46,242 bases of DNA from Methanobrevibacter sp. (GTDB lineage: Archaea; Methanobacteriota; Methanobacteria; Methanobacteriales; Methanobacteriaceae). A program made the translations under genes and the position numbers. Location of the stretch: NCBI GenBank assembly GCA_017407115.1, contig JAFQXD010000013.1, forward strand, positions 1 to 46,242. The letters run 5' to 3'. Below, piece by piece: positions 1-6,632 of this stretch. Within the stretch, counting starts at the first letter, position 1. The number at the start of each line of letters is the position of its first letter. Below the pieces are notes generated by a model, which was not told the origin of the DNA, made no database searches, and saw only the letters and a list, made by a program, of their open reading frames with translations.

Positions 1-25
1 TATAATATAATATAATATAATATAA
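1..25. repeat. (TATAA)5 microsatellite
   Basis: Five tandem copies of a 5-bp TATAA unit open the window, followed by AT-rich sequence. It lies upstream of the first promoter and has no coding content. Its leftward extent is unknown because the window starts inside it. Confidence 0.85.
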
Positions 26-53
26 AAGATTATTATTACTTTATTATAAAGAC

Positions 54-138
54 AAGGTTTATATACTAGTTTTTATAGAAGTATATTCAAGAATACAAAA
101 GTATTCATATTTTACCCAAAGAAAAATTATGAGATGAT
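54..138 (+). promoter_or_regulatory. Promoter-leader cassette, copy 1
   Basis: An AAGG element (BRE-like) precedes TTTATATA at 58-65. An inverted repeat GAATAC-AAAA-GTATTC lies at 91-106, about 30 bp after the TATA centre, so at or just after the expected transcription start. Then come an ACCCAAAGAAAAA box (114-126) and a GAGATGAT ribosome binding site (131-138), 5 nt before the ATG. The same order and spacing recur at about 1086, 5363, 21838 and 34449. Confidence 0.85.
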
Positions 139-143
139 ATATT

Positions 144-350
144 ATGAGTTACATAGCAATTTACAATACAACTGATGAAGAATGGGATTTATACAAACTT
201 AACCTTGAAACCTGTAACCCTACTGGGGGTAGAGTTTTAGGTGGGGAGGTTAGTATTTCCTGTTTGGTTGATGCTGCTGAGGATTATGGTATACCTGCGG
301 AGGCTATTCTTGGTAAGGCTAGGGATGTTGATGTCCCTTGCTTCGAATAA
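144..350 (+). CDS. Hypothetical protein, first gene of cassette operon
   Basis: This 68-residue acidic protein is not recognised. It starts MSYIAIYNTTDEEW, with a predicted beta-rich first half and a short helical second half. The ATG is fixed by GAGATGAT at 131-138 and the promoter cassette just upstream. Codon third positions change inside this short gene: the first 70 nt use mainly A/C or neutral codons, the rest mostly G/T. It is the first of three tightly spaced genes ending at 1040. Confidence 0.75.
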   Translation: MSYIAIYNTTDEEWDLYKLNLETCNPTGGRVLGGEVSISCLVDAAEDYGIPAEAILGKARDVDVPCFE

Positions 351-378
351 TAATTCATATGGGGGAGGTGCCTGTTTT

Positions 379-753
379 ATGGGTCGTTCTTATTTTGATG
401 AGTCTGCTAAGATGTATGCTACTAGGTTTCCTAGTTGGAGTTTGGAGGCTTGTATGCGTATGAGTGAGATTTTGGGGGATAAAGGTTATAGTGTGGGTAA
501 TGTTTATCGTCTTGGTTGTGATCGTCGGTATCATGATGCTTGGATTGTGTATCGTGCTGATGTTCCTAGGTTGGTGGAGCAGTTGTTTCGTCAGAGGATT
601 GCTGTTGAGGTGCAGGCTGAGGGTCATGGTAAGGCTAGTATTAATTTTGTTTATGATTATGAGGAGTCTCATATTTTGAGTGTGGTTAAGCGTTTTTGGA
701 GGAATAATAATCCTGATACTTTAGTGGAATCTGTTGATGATGAGGTGGATTGA
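379..753 (+). CDS. Hypothetical protein, 124 aa
   Basis: The start is the ATG preceded by GGGGGAGGTG at 361-370; an upstream in-frame extension would overlap the previous gene in another frame and lacks a binding site. The protein (MGRSYFDESAKMYATRF...) has a mixed alpha/beta pattern with an acidic C-terminus ending DDEVD. No family is recognised. Third positions are strongly G/T on the coding strand, and this creates long open frames on the opposite strand that should be ignored. Confidence 0.7.
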   Translation: MGRSYFDESAKMYATRFPSWSLEACMRMSEILGDKGYSVGNVYRLGCDRRYHDAWIVYRADVPRLVEQLFRQRIAVEVQAEGHGKASINFVYDYEESHILSVVKRFWRNNNPDTLVESVDDEVD

Positions 754-1040
754 TGGTTATGCGTGATTTGAAGTTTTTTGTTAAGAAGTATAGTAGTGTG
801 GATGATTGGTTGTTGTCTAGTAGGTTAGTGTTGGATAGTCTTGGTGGTGGTCGTCGGTTTGGTGTTGAGTGTTGTGATGGTTTTTTGTGGTTTTATGAGT
901 TTCGTGTTGATGATGTTAGGGGTGTGGATGATTTGGTTTGTCGGACCAGGATTGGTAAGGGTAGTGGTGATTTTGAGGAGTATTTTATGGGGTTGGGTTT
1001 CCGTGTTGTGTTGCCTGTGGATCATGTTTTATTTGAATAG
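753..1040 (+). CDS. Hypothetical protein, 95 aa
   Basis: The ATG overlaps the TGA of the previous gene (TGATG), with GAGGTG at 742-747 as binding site, so translation is probably coupled. The sequence starts MVMRDLKFFVKKYSSVDDW and contains a GGGRR turn near residue 31. No family is recognised. Coding-strand third positions are extremely G/T-rich, as expected for the distal gene of an operon in this window. A T-tract terminator follows at once. Confidence 0.65.
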   Translation: MVMRDLKFFVKKYSSVDDWLLSSRLVLDSLGGGRRFGVECCDGFLWFYEFRVDDVRGVDDLVCRTRIGKGSGDFEEYFMGLGFRVVLPVDHVLFE

Positions 1041-1067
1041 TTTTTTTCTTTTTATTATATTTTTTTT
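1041..1067 (+). terminator. Bipartite T-tract terminator
   Basis: T7-C-T5 is followed by ATTATA and a second T-tract, directly after the stop codon. The same two-part layout recurs at 5322, 6521, 22297 and 35046. Oligo-T on the non-template strand is the usual archaeal intrinsic terminator. Confidence 0.7.
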
Positions 1068-1085
1068 AAGTTTATTACCGATAAG

Positions 1086-1168
1086 TATATATAGTAGTTT
1101 ATCTAATATAAGAGTAGGTGAATACAGAAAGTATTCATAAAAAACCCAAAGAAAAAAAACGAGATGAT
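1086..1168 (+). promoter_or_regulatory. Promoter-leader cassette, copy 2
   Basis: TATATATA lies at 1086-1093. GAATAC-AGAAA-GTATTC at 1120-1136 has the same stem as copy 1 but a 5-nt loop. ACCCAAAGAAAAA follows from 1144, and GAGATGAT at 1161-1168 sits 5 nt before the ATG at 1174. TATA-to-stem spacing is again about 30 bp. Confidence 0.8.
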
Positions 1169-1173
1169 ATAAA

Positions 1174-1287
1174 ATGAACATACAAGAAAAAATATGGATG
1201 GACGAACTCCACCAAGAAATGGAACCAGAACCATTACCAACCGAAGAAAAAATGAATGAAATAGCAAAATACTACGGGGAAGATTAA
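1174..1287 (+). CDS. Hypothetical microprotein, 37 aa
   Basis: A 37-codon frame follows the GAGATGAT site of cassette copy 2 at the standard distance, which is the main reason to accept it. The product (MNIQEKIWMDELHQEME...) is very acidic, helical and has a PEPLP turn. The stop is 1 nt before the next ATG. No family is recognised. Codons are A/C-rich, as for other promoter-proximal genes here. Confidence 0.65.
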   Translation: MNIQEKIWMDELHQEMEPEPLPTEEKMNEIAKYYGED

Positions 1288-1288
1288 T

Positions 1289-1537
1289 ATGTTACTCCAA
1301 ATAATCCAATTACTACTAATCAGCCTAGGCTTCCACAACACAAATAATAACACTCCAAAAAGCCTATACCCACAACAAAGATACACACAACCACAACCGG
1401 TAAGCTTCCAAGTTCCACCTTTAGTTTTACTCGTATTATTTGCGGCAGGTATTATTGTTTTTGTAGTGTTTGTTTTCATGTTTGTACCTGGAAACGAATC
1501 AACTTTAGTCTATAACCAATTCGATAATATCATTTAA
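1289..1537 (+). CDS. Small membrane protein, 82 aa
   Basis: A short hydrophobic N-terminus (residues 2-15, LLQIIQLLLISLGF) is followed by a polar Asn/Gln/Pro linker and a strong transmembrane segment at about 45-67 (PPLVLLVLFAAGIIVFVVFVF). A short polar tail ends the protein. It starts 1 nt after the preceding microprotein, so it is probably translated by coupling. The layout suggests a membrane-anchored accessory or lysis-type protein, but nothing shows which. Confidence 0.65.
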   Translation: MLLQIIQLLLISLGFHNTNNNTPKSLYPQQRYTQPQPVSFQVPPLVLLVLFAAGIIVFVVFVFMFVPGNESTLVYNQFDNII

Positions 1538-1870
1538 AAATTTATTTCTTTTTTTTACCTCTCTTTTTTTATATCCGTTGACTATATTTAATATATTGCT
1601 AATTCTTTTAAATAATAAATGTAGAATACATAATTTATATTCTACACACTATATAAAAAATCGACTTAGTGTGATGTCATGTCCAGCCAGAAAAAAAGGA
1701 GGAGAGTCAGATAATCTTTTTTTGGAAAGTTAAAAAATAAATTTTAAAAATTCCTTCTCTCTTTTCAAAAGAAAAAAATATGGTTCCCCCTCTTTTTTTT
1801 CTTTTATCTATACTTTTTTTAAAATTAAACCCATAACCATTATATATAATTACACGGATATATTATTAAC
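1538..1870. other. Intergenic region with terminator, inverted repeat and possible small RNA
   Basis: This gene-free stretch of 333 bp begins with T-tracts (about 1545-1570). A perfect 8-bp inverted repeat GTAGAATA/TATTCTAC occupies 1621-1645, directly before a TATA-like CTATATAAAAAA (about 1649-1660). Downstream is a purine tract with AGGAGGAG that could pair with CT-rich tracts near 1750-1800. A short untranslated RNA from about 1680 to 1800 is possible. No convincing reading frame is present; an 18-codon frame at 1674 was not accepted. Confidence 0.4.
1840..1850 (+). promoter_or_regulatory. TATA box of a probably leaderless gene
   Basis: TTATATATAAT is centred 26 nt before the ATG at 1871. 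That is the usual TATA-to-start distance in archaea, so transcription would begin at or next to the start codon. No Shine-Dalgarno sequence precedes the ATG, which agrees. Confidence 0.6.
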
Positions 1871-2263
1871 ATGAGGTATCTAATACAACAATATTATAGT
1901 AAGCGAGCAGAATTAAACCAGATCCATAATCGTATAGAAGATTCATGGAATACCTTATTTACTGTCGGACCTTTCGGAGCCATACACCAGGTAGACACAG
2001 GAGTATGTGTTAGTGGCCATAACAATAGCTTATCTAAACCAGCAATAATCTTATACCTCGTAACCGTCAAGGAATTAACCAATGAACAAATCCGATTAAT
2101 AGAAAAACAATCCAATTCACTATTATTCACAGTAGATGATTGGACGGATATTGATTTAAAAGGATATGGTGAACCTAAAGATAAGCAGAAATATTTCGGA
2201 TATAATTTTGTTGTGAAAGATATTGTTGCACCAGCCATATTGGAGTCATGGCTAAAAGACTAA
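1871..2263 (+). CDS. Hypothetical protein, 130 aa, leaderless
   Basis: It starts MRYLIQQYYSKRAELNQIH, with a helical beginning and then beta-strands around a VGPFGAIHQVDTGVCVSGHN segment. A C-terminal half follows with LTNEQIRLIEKQ and an acidic DDWTDIDLKGYG loop. No family is recognised. Unlike its neighbours it lacks a ribosome binding site, and its TATA box is 26 nt upstream, so the mRNA is probably leaderless. It heads the operon running to about 2933. Confidence 0.7.
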   Translation: MRYLIQQYYSKRAELNQIHNRIEDSWNTLFTVGPFGAIHQVDTGVCVSGHNNSLSKPAIILYLVTVKELTNEQIRLIEKQSNSLLFTVDDWTDIDLKGYGEPKDKQKYFGYNFVVKDIVAPAILESWLKD

Positions 2264-2286
2264 AAAAAAGAGGAGTATTTTCATAA

Positions 2287-2649
2287 ATGTTAAGGAAGAC
2301 TAGTATAATATTCAGAGAAGATGTAAAAGAAGGATACAAACATTACAATTACTTCATCCGGCACTGGACAATGGTAATATCCGCATTCGAAAAAACAATC
2401 TGCCCAGTACCAGTAACCACATCAATGGATGTAAACAGTGACCTAATCAAAATGGGATTCAGCCACCCTGAAACTACGGATGAAATCGAAAGCTGTGAGA
2501 TAATGTGGAATGAACTAACCCTCTTCCTAGAATATGAAGGATTCCAGTATCTGCAATCCCAACATGAATGGGCAGTGTATATTCACATTGATGATTTCGT
2601 GGAAACTGTACTATCCAAACCAGAATTATACAAATGGGACGGTCGATGA
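2287..2649 (+). CDS. Hypothetical protein, 120 aa
   Basis: GAGGAG at 2270-2275 precedes the ATG. The product (MLRKTSIIFREDVKEGYKHY...) has two likely helices, an ICPVPVTTSM loop and an acidic middle, and ends YKWDGR. No family is recognised. Its stop overlaps the start of the next gene by 4 nt. Codons are A/C-rich. Confidence 0.65.
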   Translation: MLRKTSIIFREDVKEGYKHYNYFIRHWTMVISAFEKTICPVPVTTSMDVNSDLIKMGFSHPETTDEIESCEIMWNELTLFLEYEGFQYLQSQHEWAVYIHIDDFVETVLSKPELYKWDGR

Positions 2650-2933
2650 TTATAATGGCTGAGATGATTTGTAAATACTGCACTTATCATTACCATGATG
2701 GGTTCTGCACACGCCACCTATATTATCCTGGTGATGATCATACTTGCCCTGAATTCACCACCGAAGAGATACCTTTAGATTACGATTACCTTTACAGATT
2801 ATGTAAAGAGTATATTAAAATTTGCGGCATGTACATGAATCATGAAGCATTATTGGAGAAGTATCCGGAAGACAAAAGCCTATCTTTGGTAGGTACTAGT
2901 AATGAGGATTTTCCTGCAATGCTGTTTAAATGA
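2646..2933 (+). CDS. Cys4 zinc-binding microprotein (95 aa)
   Basis: The N-terminal 35 residues hold CKYCTYHYHDGFCTRHLY and then DDHTCPEF: a Cys-x2-Cys, a third Cys and a final CPxF, which looks like a small zinc-binding knuckle. A helical tail follows with LEKYPEDKSL, a phrase also seen in the protein at 5451. Similar Cys4 layouts occur at 3738, 15793, 32758 and 33248. The ATG at 2646 overlaps the previous stop; the ATG at 2655 is an alternative. The partner (RNA, DNA or protein) is unknown. Confidence 0.65.
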   Translation: MIIMAEMICKYCTYHYHDGFCTRHLYYPGDDHTCPEFTTEEIPLDYDYLYRLCKEYIKICGMYMNHEALLEKYPEDKSLSLVGTSNEDFPAMLFK

Positions 2934-2991
2934 TTTAAGTCGTGAACTAAGCAAATGGAAAACAAAAAAATAAAAATGGAGACTATTTTTT

Positions 2992-3183
2992 ATGGATAAA
3001 ATTAGTTTAAAAAAATATAATAAGATAATGATAATTATCTTACTTGTAATTATTGCAGTTGAAATTTTATGTTTGGCTTATCATATTAACTGGGATTTCC
3101 TTGCATGGATATTCTGGATAGTTTTAGCATTTGACATTGGAGTAATTGCAAGACCATACTTGATTAAAGAGGATGATGATTAA
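2992..3183 (+). CDS. Small two-helix membrane protein, 63 aa
   Basis: A basic N-terminus (KISLKKYNK) precedes a hydrophobic segment (about 12-30), a short turn (HINWDF) and a second segment (about 35-52). The tail is acidic (KEDDD), so both ends are probably cytoplasmic. GGAG at 2978-2981 precedes the ATG. No family is recognised; a holin-like role is conceivable but unsupported. Confidence 0.65.
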   Translation: MDKISLKKYNKIMIIILLVIIAVEILCLAYHINWDFLAWIFWIVLAFDIGVIARPYLIKEDDD

Positions 3184-3252
3184 TTTCATCATCTTTCATT
3201 TAAATTATTGTTTCAAGTAAAATAGATATTATAATTATGATTTGATGTAGCT

Positions 3253-3438
3253 ATGAAACCATTAAAAACATTAACGATAACAGAATTAATAAATGAACTA
3301 TCCCAATACCCACCAGACATGGAAGTATACTACGCCACCAAATACGCACTAGTACCACTAGAAGTCAAAGAATATGAAGGTCGCTGTGTGGGGATAGATA
3401 TGAAGACTAGTGAAAAACACAAATACAAAGAAAAATGA
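3253..3438 (+). CDS. ELxxxLxxxP family protein, 61 aa
   Basis: The first 30 residues read TITELINELSQYPPDMEV, matching a phrase shared with proteins at 3977, 11151, 13690, 32989 and the minus-strand 40229-40378. In phages such 'ELIxxLxxxPxDxxV' proteins are common, small and uncharacterised. A basic tail (EKHKYKEK) follows. A CATTTAAATTA TATA-like element at about 3199 could drive it; no good binding site precedes the ATG. Confidence 0.65.
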   Translation: MKPLKTLTITELINELSQYPPDMEVYYATKYALVPLEVKEYEGRCVGIDMKTSEKHKYKEK

Positions 3439-3444
3439 CCACCT

Positions 3445-3741
3445 ATGATTTTAAAAGTACATATTACTGGATTAACCATTGAAGAAAGAGACGACCTCTT
3501 AAGACAATTAGAAATAATCAAACATCACGTCTACCCAGAATTAAGAGTAAGCTATAGTTTATTGAAATCCCACCCAAATAACATTAGTATTGACCAGAAC
3601 ATCGAGGATTCAGAAAAAGCATTATTCCTATTACAGTGTATACAGCAATTACACCTAACACATAAACCAGACGAATACTATAACATTGATGAAGACGTAA
3701 AATTAATAGCTTCACTAGAACACCACAGGATATGGGAATGA
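3445..3741 (+). CDS. Hypothetical protein, 98 aa
   Basis: The product begins MILKVHITGLTIEERDDLLRQ, a beta-strand followed by a helix, and continues with a second amphipathic helix (ALFLLQCIQQLHL). No family is recognised. It sits 6 nt after the previous stop, and its own stop overlaps the next start by 4 nt, which supports a translated operon. Confidence 0.65.
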   Translation: MILKVHITGLTIEERDDLLRQLEIIKHHVYPELRVSYSLLKSHPNNISIDQNIEDSEKALFLLQCIQQLHLTHKPDEYYNIDEDVKLIASLEHHRIWE

Positions 3742-3980
3742 CTGATTTAATACATGATTTCAACCTATGGAATCACAACCAATACTTAAACAGATACTGT
3801 TTTAACTGCCAAAATTTTTTAGATCATAACCTAGATAAGATTTATGAATTAGGAGTATTGGAATGTGAACACCGAACATTCCACGTTGAAAAATATCATA
3901 CACGTGGAATAGCATGCCCTGATTTTAAACCAACACTAGAATACCGCTTAAACAAAATATTAAACCGGAGACACATATGA
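3738..3980 (+). CDS. Cys4 zinc-binding microprotein, 80 aa
   Basis: Four cysteines are arranged as CFNC near residues 19-22, then LECEHRTF and ACPDFKP, the same CxxC...C...CPxF layout as the 2646 protein. Histidines in between could also bind metal. The start overlaps the previous stop (ATGA). The role is unknown; small zinc knuckles in mobile elements often bind nucleic acid or protein, but nothing here decides. Confidence 0.65.
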   Translation: MTDLIHDFNLWNHNQYLNRYCFNCQNFLDHNLDKIYELGVLECEHRTFHVEKYHTRGIACPDFKPTLEYRLNKILNRRHI

Positions 3981-4252
3981 CTCATAAAACAATAAAAGAA
4001 CTAAAAGAACTACTAGAAGATTTCCCGGAGAATATGAAAATAGCTAACCATATCTGCCTATACTGGTTCTACCCATCCGAACTAAAAGAATACGAACACC
4101 GCATGACCCCTGAAGATTACGAAAAATTAACCCGTGAAGAAGCTTTAGACCTATGCATATTCGAAGGTTCATGGGAAGATGGAAGCGTAGTCGACTCAGA
4201 AAATATGATGGAACAATTACTGGAGAAATATTATGACGAAGGAAGACACTAA
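3977..4252 (+). CDS. ELxxxLxxxP family protein, 91 aa
   Basis: TIKELKELLEDFPENMKI at the N-terminus matches the family phrase seen at 3253 and 13690. A region LKEYEHRMTPEDYEKLTREEA resembles the LEVKEYEGRC region of the 3253 protein, so the two are likely paralogs. The start overlaps the previous stop by 4 nt. Acidic; function unknown. Confidence 0.65.
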   Translation: MTHKTIKELKELLEDFPENMKIANHICLYWFYPSELKEYEHRMTPEDYEKLTREEALDLCIFEGSWEDGSVVDSENMMEQLLEKYYDEGRH

Positions 4253-4580
4253 AGATAAGATTATTTCAGCTATTGTAACGGATGTATTTTTTTACAAACC
4301 CGAAAAAACAGAGGGAGTGTTTAAATTATATCTGGCTTTGCAAATGTTTGATGGATTATATAATAGTTTAATGGTAAGTTTGGATTTCATACCTATATTA
4401 TTGGATAAATTAGACTTTTATAAGGATGACCATGAGTATTATTTTAATTTGTATCATTTAAAGTTGCAATGCTTGTGTAAGGATAAATATCGTGAGACTC
4501 CTTTAGGCAGGATGTATGATGGTTATGAGATAATAGCTATTCGCACTAATATTCATGAGGAGTGGTTATATGTACAGTAA
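4233..4580 (+). CDS. Hypothetical protein, 115 aa (paralog of 15270)
   Basis: It overlaps the previous gene by 20 nt. The central part (KLYLALQMFDGLYNSLMVSL then IPILLDKLDF) aligns with FFSLGIQQYNGWWATALFKL and IPKLLKRFGN in the 15270 protein, and the C-termini (GYEIIAIR...EEWLYVQ and GKKLIGII...EEYVYVNL) also match. So this is a two-copy family in the window, with no recognised function. Confidence 0.6.
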   Translation: MTKEDTKDKIISAIVTDVFFYKPEKTEGVFKLYLALQMFDGLYNSLMVSLDFIPILLDKLDFYKDDHEYYFNLYHLKLQCLCKDKYRETPLGRMYDGYEIIAIRTNIHEEWLYVQ

Positions 4581-4761
4581 GTTACAATTGTTCATGATTG
4601 GGGGTTTGGTTTGTGGAGTTTATGCTGCTGCTTTGTGGTTGTTTTTGTTTAATCCTATTTGGTTTTTAAGCGTTGGTTTTATTTGCACCGTTTATTTTTT
4701 CATTGTAGTATTTTTGGCTTTAGTTTGTAATCTTATAGGGATTAAGTTTAAGGATCTCTAA
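4570..4761 (+). CDS. Small membrane protein, 63 aa
   Basis: The start is taken at the ATG following GAGGAGTGG at about 4557-4565. The product has two hydrophobic segments (about 5-24 and 29-56), with a short FNPIW turn between them, and a basic tail GIKFKDL. It overlaps the preceding gene by 11 nt. A membrane location is clear from hydropathy; the role is not. Confidence 0.6.
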   Translation: MYSKLQLFMIGGLVCGVYAAALWLFLFNPIWFLSVGFICTVYFFIVVFLALVCNLIGIKFKDL

Positions 4762-4781
4762 AATAATAAGAGGAGTTTATT

Positions 4782-5069
4782 ATGTTTAGTTTCAAAAGAA
4801 AATCAAAGGTAAGTAAGGAGCAGTTGGATAGTTTATATGTTAAGTATGATGAAAAGCGTTTCAATGTGTATAATGATTATGTTAAAGCTAATCAGGAAGA
4901 GGGTAGGAGCACTAGCATATTTTTAGTTACTGGTAAAGTTATCACTGTTGCTTGTGAGGGTCGTATGGAGTTGGATGATTTGGGTTTGGTGAAAGTTTAT
5001 AATCATGATGATGAGTTGGAATCTATTTTCCCTTTGCACGGTGTTGTCTGTGTTGAATTTCGGTATTAA
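4782..5069 (+). CDS. Hypothetical protein, 95 aa
   Basis: AAGAGGAG at about 4768-4775 precedes the ATG. The N-terminus is basic (MFSFKRKSKVSKEQ), followed by a helix and then a beta-rich half (TSIFLVTGKVITVACEGRMELDD...). No family is recognised. Third positions are shifting to G/T here, as expected near the end of the operon. Confidence 0.65.
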   Translation: MFSFKRKSKVSKEQLDSLYVKYDEKRFNVYNDYVKANQEEGRSTSIFLVTGKVITVACEGRMELDDLGLVKVYNHDDELESIFPLHGVVCVEFRY

Positions 5070-5072
5070 ACT

Positions 5073-5318
5073 ATGATGTCTTATAGTCGTTTATTGTATG
5101 GGAGGTTGTGGTGTGAGTTGGATGAGTATGTCTGGGAGTGCCCTGGTGTCCGGGTGAATCGTGATGGGTTGTGTTTTGTGGATTTTGTTACTTTGGATTT
5201 TGCGGAGTTTGCGGATTTTACTAATTGTTATGATTTTGATTTTTGGGTCCGGCCTGGTGTTGAGCGGTTTGTTGATGTTGTTGTTACTTTTGTTGGGGAT
5301 ACTTTAGTGGTGTCTTAA
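5073..5318 (+). CDS. Hypothetical protein, 81 aa
   Basis: This last gene of the operon begins 4 nt after the previous stop. The product is beta-rich and aromatic (CELDEYVWECPGVRV, NCYDFDFWVRPGVERF) with three cysteines. No family is recognised. Codons are almost exclusively G/T at third positions. The ATG at 5073 or at 5076 could be used. A T-tract terminator follows. Confidence 0.6.
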   Translation: MMSYSRLLYGRLWCELDEYVWECPGVRVNRDGLCFVDFVTLDFAEFADFTNCYDFDFWVRPGVERFVDVVVTFVGDTLVVS

Positions 5319-5321
5319 GTC

Positions 5322-5345
5322 TTTTTTTCTTTTTTCATATTTTTT
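5322..5345 (+). terminator. Bipartite T-tract terminator
   Basis: T7-C-T6-CATA-T6 follows a few bases after the stop codon, the same layout as at 1041. It separates this operon from promoter cassette copy 3, which begins about 18 bp downstream. Confidence 0.7.
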
Positions 5346-5362
5346 GGGCGTGTTTGTACCAA

Positions 5363-5445
5363 AAGGTTTATATACTATGGTGTCCTATATTAATATAGGT
5401 GAATACAAAAGTATTCACAAAAACCCAAAGAAAAAAAGAGATGAT
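5363..5445 (+). promoter_or_regulatory. Promoter-leader cassette, copy 3
   Basis: AAGG-TTTATATA (5363-5374) is followed 30 bp later by GAATAC-AAAA-GTATTC at 5401-5416. ACCCAAAGAAAAA and GAGATGAT (5438-5445) come next, with the ATG at 5451. It is nearly identical to copy 1 in every block while the DNA between blocks differs. Confidence 0.85.
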
Positions 5446-5450
5446 TTAAC

Positions 5451-5951
5451 ATGCAAAGAATAACCCAAAACGAAATCCTAAACAAAATCGAAAACCAAAA
5501 AGATGAATTAACCGCAATAGAAATAATCCTAGATCACGAAGACAAAGAAAGAGTCAACGTCCCATTAGGCACCCCAGAAAAAGCAAGCATAATATTCAAT
5601 GACGAACTCTTCAGCTGGGGATACGAAATAGAAGAAGGCTACACATTCGACTTACTCAAAACCATAAAAAAAGCATTACCAGAAAACATATTACTCATTT
5701 GGTTCGTAGACTCAGACTTACCAGAAGCATGGAAACAAGCATACTCAAAAGCCGGAATACTTGAAAAATACCCTGAAGATCGCAGACTTAAATTCCACAA
5801 ATACAACGAAATGAACGAACAATTCTGCATCGACAGAAACTTATTATGGAACATAACAGACGAATTTAAAGGCACACCTCACGAACTAACCAAAGAAAAC
5901 GGGTCCTGGATGTGGCACATTACACAATGGTACAAAAACCATTTAATCTAA
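5451..5951 (+). CDS. Hypothetical protein, 166 aa, cassette-controlled
   Basis: It starts MQRITQNEILNKIENQKDEL, a helix, followed by an alpha/beta region. It carries LEKYPEDRRL near residue 105, similar to LEKYPEDKSL in the 2646 protein. Tryptophans cluster at the C-terminus (GSWMWHITQWYK). No family is recognised. Codon third positions are strongly A/C throughout, in sharp contrast to the gene just before the promoter. Confidence 0.7.
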   Translation: MQRITQNEILNKIENQKDELTAIEIILDHEDKERVNVPLGTPEKASIIFNDELFSWGYEIEEGYTFDLLKTIKKALPENILLIWFVDSDLPEAWKQAYSKAGILEKYPEDRRLKFHKYNEMNEQFCIDRNLLWNITDEFKGTPHELTKENGSWMWHITQWYKNHLI

Positions 5952-5983
5952 AAATTTTATTTTTTTTGAGGAGGATTTATACG

Positions 5984-6193
5984 ATGAGACATAATAACTA
6001 TTACAACCAGTACTGTCATAAAATTTTAGGACAATATTATTTTTTCCATAAAGTTAATAATGCTCGTAGCTTTAGGAAATATCCTGCATTGAAACAAAAA
6101 AGAAGTACCAGATTATTCTTACGAAAGAAAAACCAATTAAGAAGATTTGTTTACAGTAATGTTAAACCTAAACGTGATAAAAGGAGGTTATAA
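5984..6193 (+). CDS. Very basic small protein, 69 aa
   Basis: The start is set by TTGAGGAGGATT just upstream (5968-5979). About a third of the residues are Lys or Arg, with aromatic residues in the first half (HNNYYNQYCHKILGQYYFF). The tail is NVKPKRDKRRL. This suggests nucleic acid binding. The 12544 protein is similarly basic, though no clear alignment was made. It is followed 3 nt later by an acidic protein, which could be its partner (inference). Confidence 0.6.
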   Translation: MRHNNYYNQYCHKILGQYYFFHKVNNARSFRKYPALKQKRSTRLFLRKKNQLRRFVYSNVKPKRDKRRL

Positions 6194-6196
6194 ACT

Positions 6197-6511
6197 ATGC
6201 AAGAAAGATATAGAGTGTGCCCTAGTGCAATGAAAGCTATGGAAGACACTATTAGTGGATTTCACTGCTTATGTTATGATGAAGTGGAAGCTGAAAAATT
6301 AACTGAATTTTTAAATGATGATGAAATCCGAAAGGATGGGATTATAGGTTCTTTAGTTGTCTGTGCAGCTTTAGTTAGAATGTTTGAAAAGCATACTGAG
6401 ACCCCAATCGTCAAGGCTATTAAGGAGGCTGGTGCCTTTAAAGGAGACAATGATTTCAATGAAGAGTTGACTATGTTCCAGGATAATGTTAAGTCAGCAT
6501 TCCAATTATAA
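6197..6511 (+). CDS. Hypothetical acidic protein, 104 aa
   Basis: AAGGAGGT at about 6181-6188 is a strong binding site. The sequence (MQERYRVCPSAMKAMEDTISGFHCLC...) is mostly helical, with a hydrophobic IIGSLVVCAALVRMFEKH helix in the middle and an acidic surface. No family is recognised. Placed directly after a very basic protein, it may neutralise or regulate it, but this is inference. Confidence 0.65.
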   Translation: MQERYRVCPSAMKAMEDTISGFHCLCYDEVEAEKLTEFLNDDEIRKDGIIGSLVVCAALVRMFEKHTETPIVKAIKEAGAFKGDNDFNEELTMFQDNVKSAFQL

Positions 6512-6520
6512 ACATTAAAT

Positions 6521-6549
6521 CTTTTTTTTCTTTTTTCTATATTTTTTTT
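6521..6549 (+). terminator. Bipartite T-tract terminator
   Basis: T8-C-T6-CTATA-T8 follows the operon. Downstream, ATGTTTAAATATTAAAAAATATATAA (about 6566-6592) supplies TATA-like sequence for the next, long operon. The GAATAC hairpin cassette is absent here. Confidence 0.65.
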
Positions 6550-6632
6550 AAAGTTATGGTGTTAATGTTTAAATATTAAAAAATATATAATTACTATTAT
6601 ACAATAATTTTTTGAGGGGAGGAATTACGGAG

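Noticed and set aside
355..672. Long open frame on the minus strand opposite 379-753
   Set aside because: It arises from the G/T-only third positions of the plus-strand gene; the product is a low-complexity Thr/Ile/Asn/His string and has no ribosome site.
1674..1730. 18-codon frame in the 1538-1870 gap
   Set aside because: No ribosome site, no family, and an overlapping frame of similar quality exists; a short untranslated RNA is at least as likely.
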